A DNA stretch of 7,850 nt from an uncultured bacterium (GTDB lineage Bacteria; Actinomycetota; Actinomycetes; S36-B12), in NCBI GenBank assembly GCA_903908025.1, contig CAIVQM010000293.1:1-7850 (forward strand), in the 5' to 3' direction. Positions within the stretch are counted from its first letter, which is position 1; every line of letters begins with the position of its first letter. Below are positions 6,153 through 7,850 of this stretch, one piece after another. Below the pieces are notes generated by a model. That model had not been told where the DNA came from. It saw only the letters and a program-made list of their open reading frames with translations, and did no database searches. The translations under genes and the position numbers were made by a program.

Positions 6153-6840
6153 CGTCTCCTGCCCTCCCCGCGATCAACAGGGGCAGGGTATGGCGCAATG
6201 TGCCGGACGTTGTCCGAAGGCGGGAAGTCAACGTCGTCGGGAGCACGTAGTACACCGTTGCCACGGCTTCGGTCAGCACGCGGGAACGGTGCACAGCACG
6301 GTTGGTGGTCTCGGGGCTGTCGGCCGGGCCCGAGACGATAACCGCGACTCCCACTCGATTGGCCTCGTCGCGGATACGTCGAGCGTGGTAGGGAGTCGAG
6401 ACCGCGATCCAGGGCCCCAGCCCTTCCTCGACGTCCATTCGCGCCATCGTGGCGAGGGTCTGGCGGGTGTTGCCACCCGGCCGGCCCTCCAGAACTGCAT
6501 CAGGCGGGAGCCCAGCGTCCAGGAGAGCGGTGATCATCGCCGCAACCTCGTCTAGCTCACCATCCACCCCCCCGCTGGCAACGACGACATCTGCGACACC
6601 CGCATGCCATAGCCGAACGGTGTGCGAGAGCCGGGAAGCGAGCTCGCGGCTTGGTCCGGTGGGCAGCGTCTCAGCCCCGAAGACGACCAGAGCCGTTCGC
6701 TGGCCCGGCGTGGGGGTGAGGACCACCGGCCTGATGGCGGCGCGCTCGGCACGAATGACTCGTGCCACGAGGAATGCCCCCGCCGCCGCCGTGCCAGCAG
6801 CAAGGAATGCCGCAGCCGCTCCGGCCACTTGCCATCGCAT
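6118..6840 (-). CDS. YdcF/SanA/ElyC-like DUF218 membrane-anchored protein
   Basis: A 240-residue protein with one N-terminal membrane segment (about residues 5-26) followed by a DUF218 domain. Visible family marks are ALVVFGAE (50-57), the PSRELASRLSHTVRLWHAG stretch (63-81), VVVASGG (85-91), GGNTRQT (122-128) and STPYHARRI (148-156). The positively charged segment after the membrane helix leaves the orientation open; family members such as SanA and ElyC are linked to envelope integrity and peptidoglycan-carrier metabolism. The ATG at 6840 starts 10 bp after the serine-hydrolase stop, with AGGGA upstream, so the two are one operon. The 3' end overlaps gatD by 35 bp on the other strand. The biochemical activity of the family is not settled. 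Confidence 0.85.
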   Translation of the reverse strand: MRWQVAGAAAAFLAAGTAAAGAFLVARVIRAERAAIRPVVLTPTPGQRTALVVFGAETLPTGPSRELASRLSHTVRLWHAGVADVVVASGGVDGELDEVAAMITALLDAGLPPDAVLEGRPGGNTRQTLATMARMDVEEGLGPWIAVSTPYHARRIRDEANRVGVAVIVSGPADSPETTNRAVHRSRVLTEAVATVYYVLPTTLTSRLRTTSGTLRHTLPLLIAGRAGDVTPGRAETGSP

Positions 6841-6850
6841 GTTGGCTTCC

Positions 6851-7597
6851 CTACTCTCCGTCGACCGAGACAGTTGACCGTGCTGCCAGGCCCCACGCCG
6901 TCAGGACCTCGCGCGTGCAGATTCCCATGGCGTAGCCGGTGACGAGCGTGTCGTGTTGGCGATCCGTCAGGAAGGCAATCTCCGCCACCCCGGCATCGCA
7001 TTCGATGAGCGCCACATCGTGCGCGAGACCGGAAAGCGAACCGGTCTTGTGGGCGATGCTCACGTCGGCATCGGTGGCACCGAGCGGGATGCGTGAGTTG
7101 CGGATCGAGTGCCGCAGGGCATGTGCCGTGAGCGGGTACTGCTGGCGATCGGCTGCAGTACGCAGGAGGTCGAGAGCTTCGCGGCAGGTGGTGAGGCCAG
7201 TACGCGCTGCTTCGGGTTCTCCGGCCGACCCGACAATGCTGCTCAGCCAGCGGGCGCACGTATTGTCACTGGCGCCGATCATGAGGGCCAGTGCATCGCG
7301 CAGGCGCAGGATGGTGCTCGGGTTCAGCAGATCGGTCACGGAGTTCTCGTCCGGACGCGCACGCAGCTCCCGCACGGTGATCTCGGCATCCGGATCGATT
7401 CGGCCGTCCTGCATGCCGTCCTCGACTGCGATCGCAATGCCCAGCTTTAGCAGGCTCGCCGCCCGGTAGGGCTGGTCGGGTTCCACGCCGCTCTCCCAAT
7501 CGACGCCCGCCGTGCGAACGCGAACAAGTGCGGATCGCCCCGGTGCCGCATACGCATCGAGCGCCGCACGTGCCGCGTCCGGTGCGGAGATCCGCAC
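6851..7597 (-). CDS. Class-A beta-lactamase-like serine hydrolase, probably cytoplasmic
   Basis: A 248-residue protein when started at the GTG at 7597. The serine-hydrolase triad of motifs is present: S-L-L-K with Ser48 and Lys51, S-D-N at 110-112, and K-T-G at 184-186. No signal peptide, lipobox or membrane segment precedes the domain. Only about 71 residues separate S-D-N from K-T-G, about 30 fewer than in TEM, and no E-x-x-L-N omega-loop motif is seen. It is therefore unlikely to be a true antibiotic-hydrolysing lactamase and may be a peptidase or esterase. GTG at 7597 is preferred over the ATG at 7639: AGGAG lies about 8 nt upstream of it, and it starts one base after the exporter stop, while the ATG would overlap the exporter gene by 41 bp. 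The position between an exporter and DUF218 suggests a role in processing or immunity for the exported product; that is inferred. Confidence 0.82.
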   Translation of the reverse strand: MRISAPDAARAALDAYAAPGRSALVRVRTAGVDWESGVEPDQPYRAASLLKLGIAIAVEDGMQDGRIDPDAEITVRELRARPDENSVTDLLNPSTILRLRDALALMIGASDNTCARWLSSIVGSAGEPEAARTGLTTCREALDLLRTAADRQQYPLTAHALRHSIRNSRIPLGATDADVSIAHKTGSLSGLAHDVALIECDAGVAEIAFLTDRQHDTLVTGYAMGICTREVLTAWGLAARSTVSVDGE

Positions 7598-7598
7598 C

Positions 7599-7850
7599 TC
7601 AGATCTCCTGGCGCGCTGCGAGTTGTGCGAACAGCCCACCGGCGGTGAGGAGCTCTTCTGGACTGCCAGACTCTGAGATGGTCCCGCCAGAGATCACGAG
7701 TACCCGGTCCGCTTGACGAACCGTGGACAGCCGGTGCGCGATCACGAACCGCGTGGCTGTCGATTCGATGATGCTCCGCATGACGATGGACTGGGTGAGG
7801 TTGTCGAGCGCGCTCGTGGCCTCGTCGAGGAGAAGGATGGCGGGATCCCC
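7599..7850 (-). CDS. ABC exporter ATPase C-terminus, NHLP-bacteriocin-export-like (cut by window edge)
   Basis: The last 83 residues of an ABC transporter ATPase; the rest is upstream, beyond the right edge. The fragment begins just before Walker B (ILLLDEATSALDN), then has the H-loop in VIAHRLSTVRQADRV and a C-terminal tail ending GLFAQLAARQ. The L-D-N-x-T-Q after the D-loop and the GLFAxLAARQ tail resemble the NHLP (nitrile-hydratase-like leader peptide) bacteriocin-export permease/ATPase family and related exporters with fused membrane domains. With only 83 residues the subfamily is a recognition-based guess; the ABC-exporter class is certain. It is followed after one base by the GTG of the serine hydrolase, so the genes are translationally close-coupled. 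Confidence 0.85.
   Translation of the reverse strand, partial: GDPAILLLDEATSALDNLTQSIVMRSIIESTATRFVIAHRLSTVRQADRVLVISGGTISESGSPEELLTAGGLFAQLAARQEI

Noticed and set aside
6310..6336. Inverted repeat CTCGGG/CCCGAG as a possible terminator
   Set aside because: It lies well inside the DUF218 coding region, has no U-tract, and such short GC stems are common in this DNA.
6552..7259. 235-codon minus-strand open frame across the hydrolase/DUF218 junction
   Set aside because: It is out of frame with two proteins whose catalytic or family motifs are clear, and its sequence is Arg/Pro/Ser-rich shadow.
7598..7639. ATG start at 7639 for the serine hydrolase, adding 14 residues (MGCSHNSQRARRSE)
   Set aside because: It would overlap the exporter gene by 41 bp without a better ribosome site; the GTG at 7597 has AGGAG at a good distance. 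The Cys at position 3 is not a lipobox.

Overview
The window is high-GC DNA with GTG/ATG starts, 4-bp stop/start overlaps, a Tat-exported flavoprotein, TANNNT -10 elements placed for leaderless transcripts, and a MurT/GatD pair. Together these point to an actinomycete (Actinomycetota). The genus cannot be fixed from the sequence. Ten protein genes are supported, two of them cut by the window edges. No tRNA, rRNA, CRISPR array or insertion sequence was seen.

Left block (1-1104, minus strand). A tight run, read right to left, encodes a small dimeric alpha/beta-barrel protein (ABM-like), a SnoaL/NTF2-like protein and the N-terminal part of a dihydroxyacetone-kinase-family (DhaK/DAK1) sugar kinase that runs off the left edge. 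It looks like a small catabolic operon. A gap of about 240 bp (1105-1345) separates it from the next gene and holds a probable promoter plus a short unassigned open frame.

Middle block (1346-6152). A Tat-secreted, probably bicovalent FAD oxidase of the berberine-bridge/sugar-oxidase family (minus) is divergent from a three-gene operon (plus). That operon encodes a fold-type III PLP enzyme of the ODC/DAP-decarboxylase group, a MurT-like ligase and a GatD-like glutaminase, joined by GTGA and ATGA overlaps. The two divergent starts are only 30 bp apart, and each has a TANNNT hexamer ending exactly 7 nt before its start codon. The two -10 hexamers form an 18-bp imperfect dyad, which predicts face-to-face leaderless promoters that compete for polymerase.

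Right block (6118-7850, minus strand). The C-terminus of an ABC exporter ATPase, resembling the NHLP bacteriocin-export type, is followed by a class-A-beta-lactamase-like serine hydrolase with no signal peptide and then by a membrane-anchored YdcF/SanA-like DUF218 protein. This operon converges on the MurT/GatD operon, with a 35-bp overlap of 3' ends.

The most unusual element is the PLP enzyme-MurT-GatD operon. MurT/GatD normally amidates the D-Glu of lipid II. Here it is translationally coupled to a decarboxylase-fold protein that has lost two family landmark residues, and it lies beside an exporter/serine-hydrolase/DUF218 operon. This could be a specialised peptidoglycan-tailoring system or a peptide natural-product pathway built from cell-wall enzymes. 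That reading is an inference; the sequence shows the gene neighbourhood and residues, not the chemistry.
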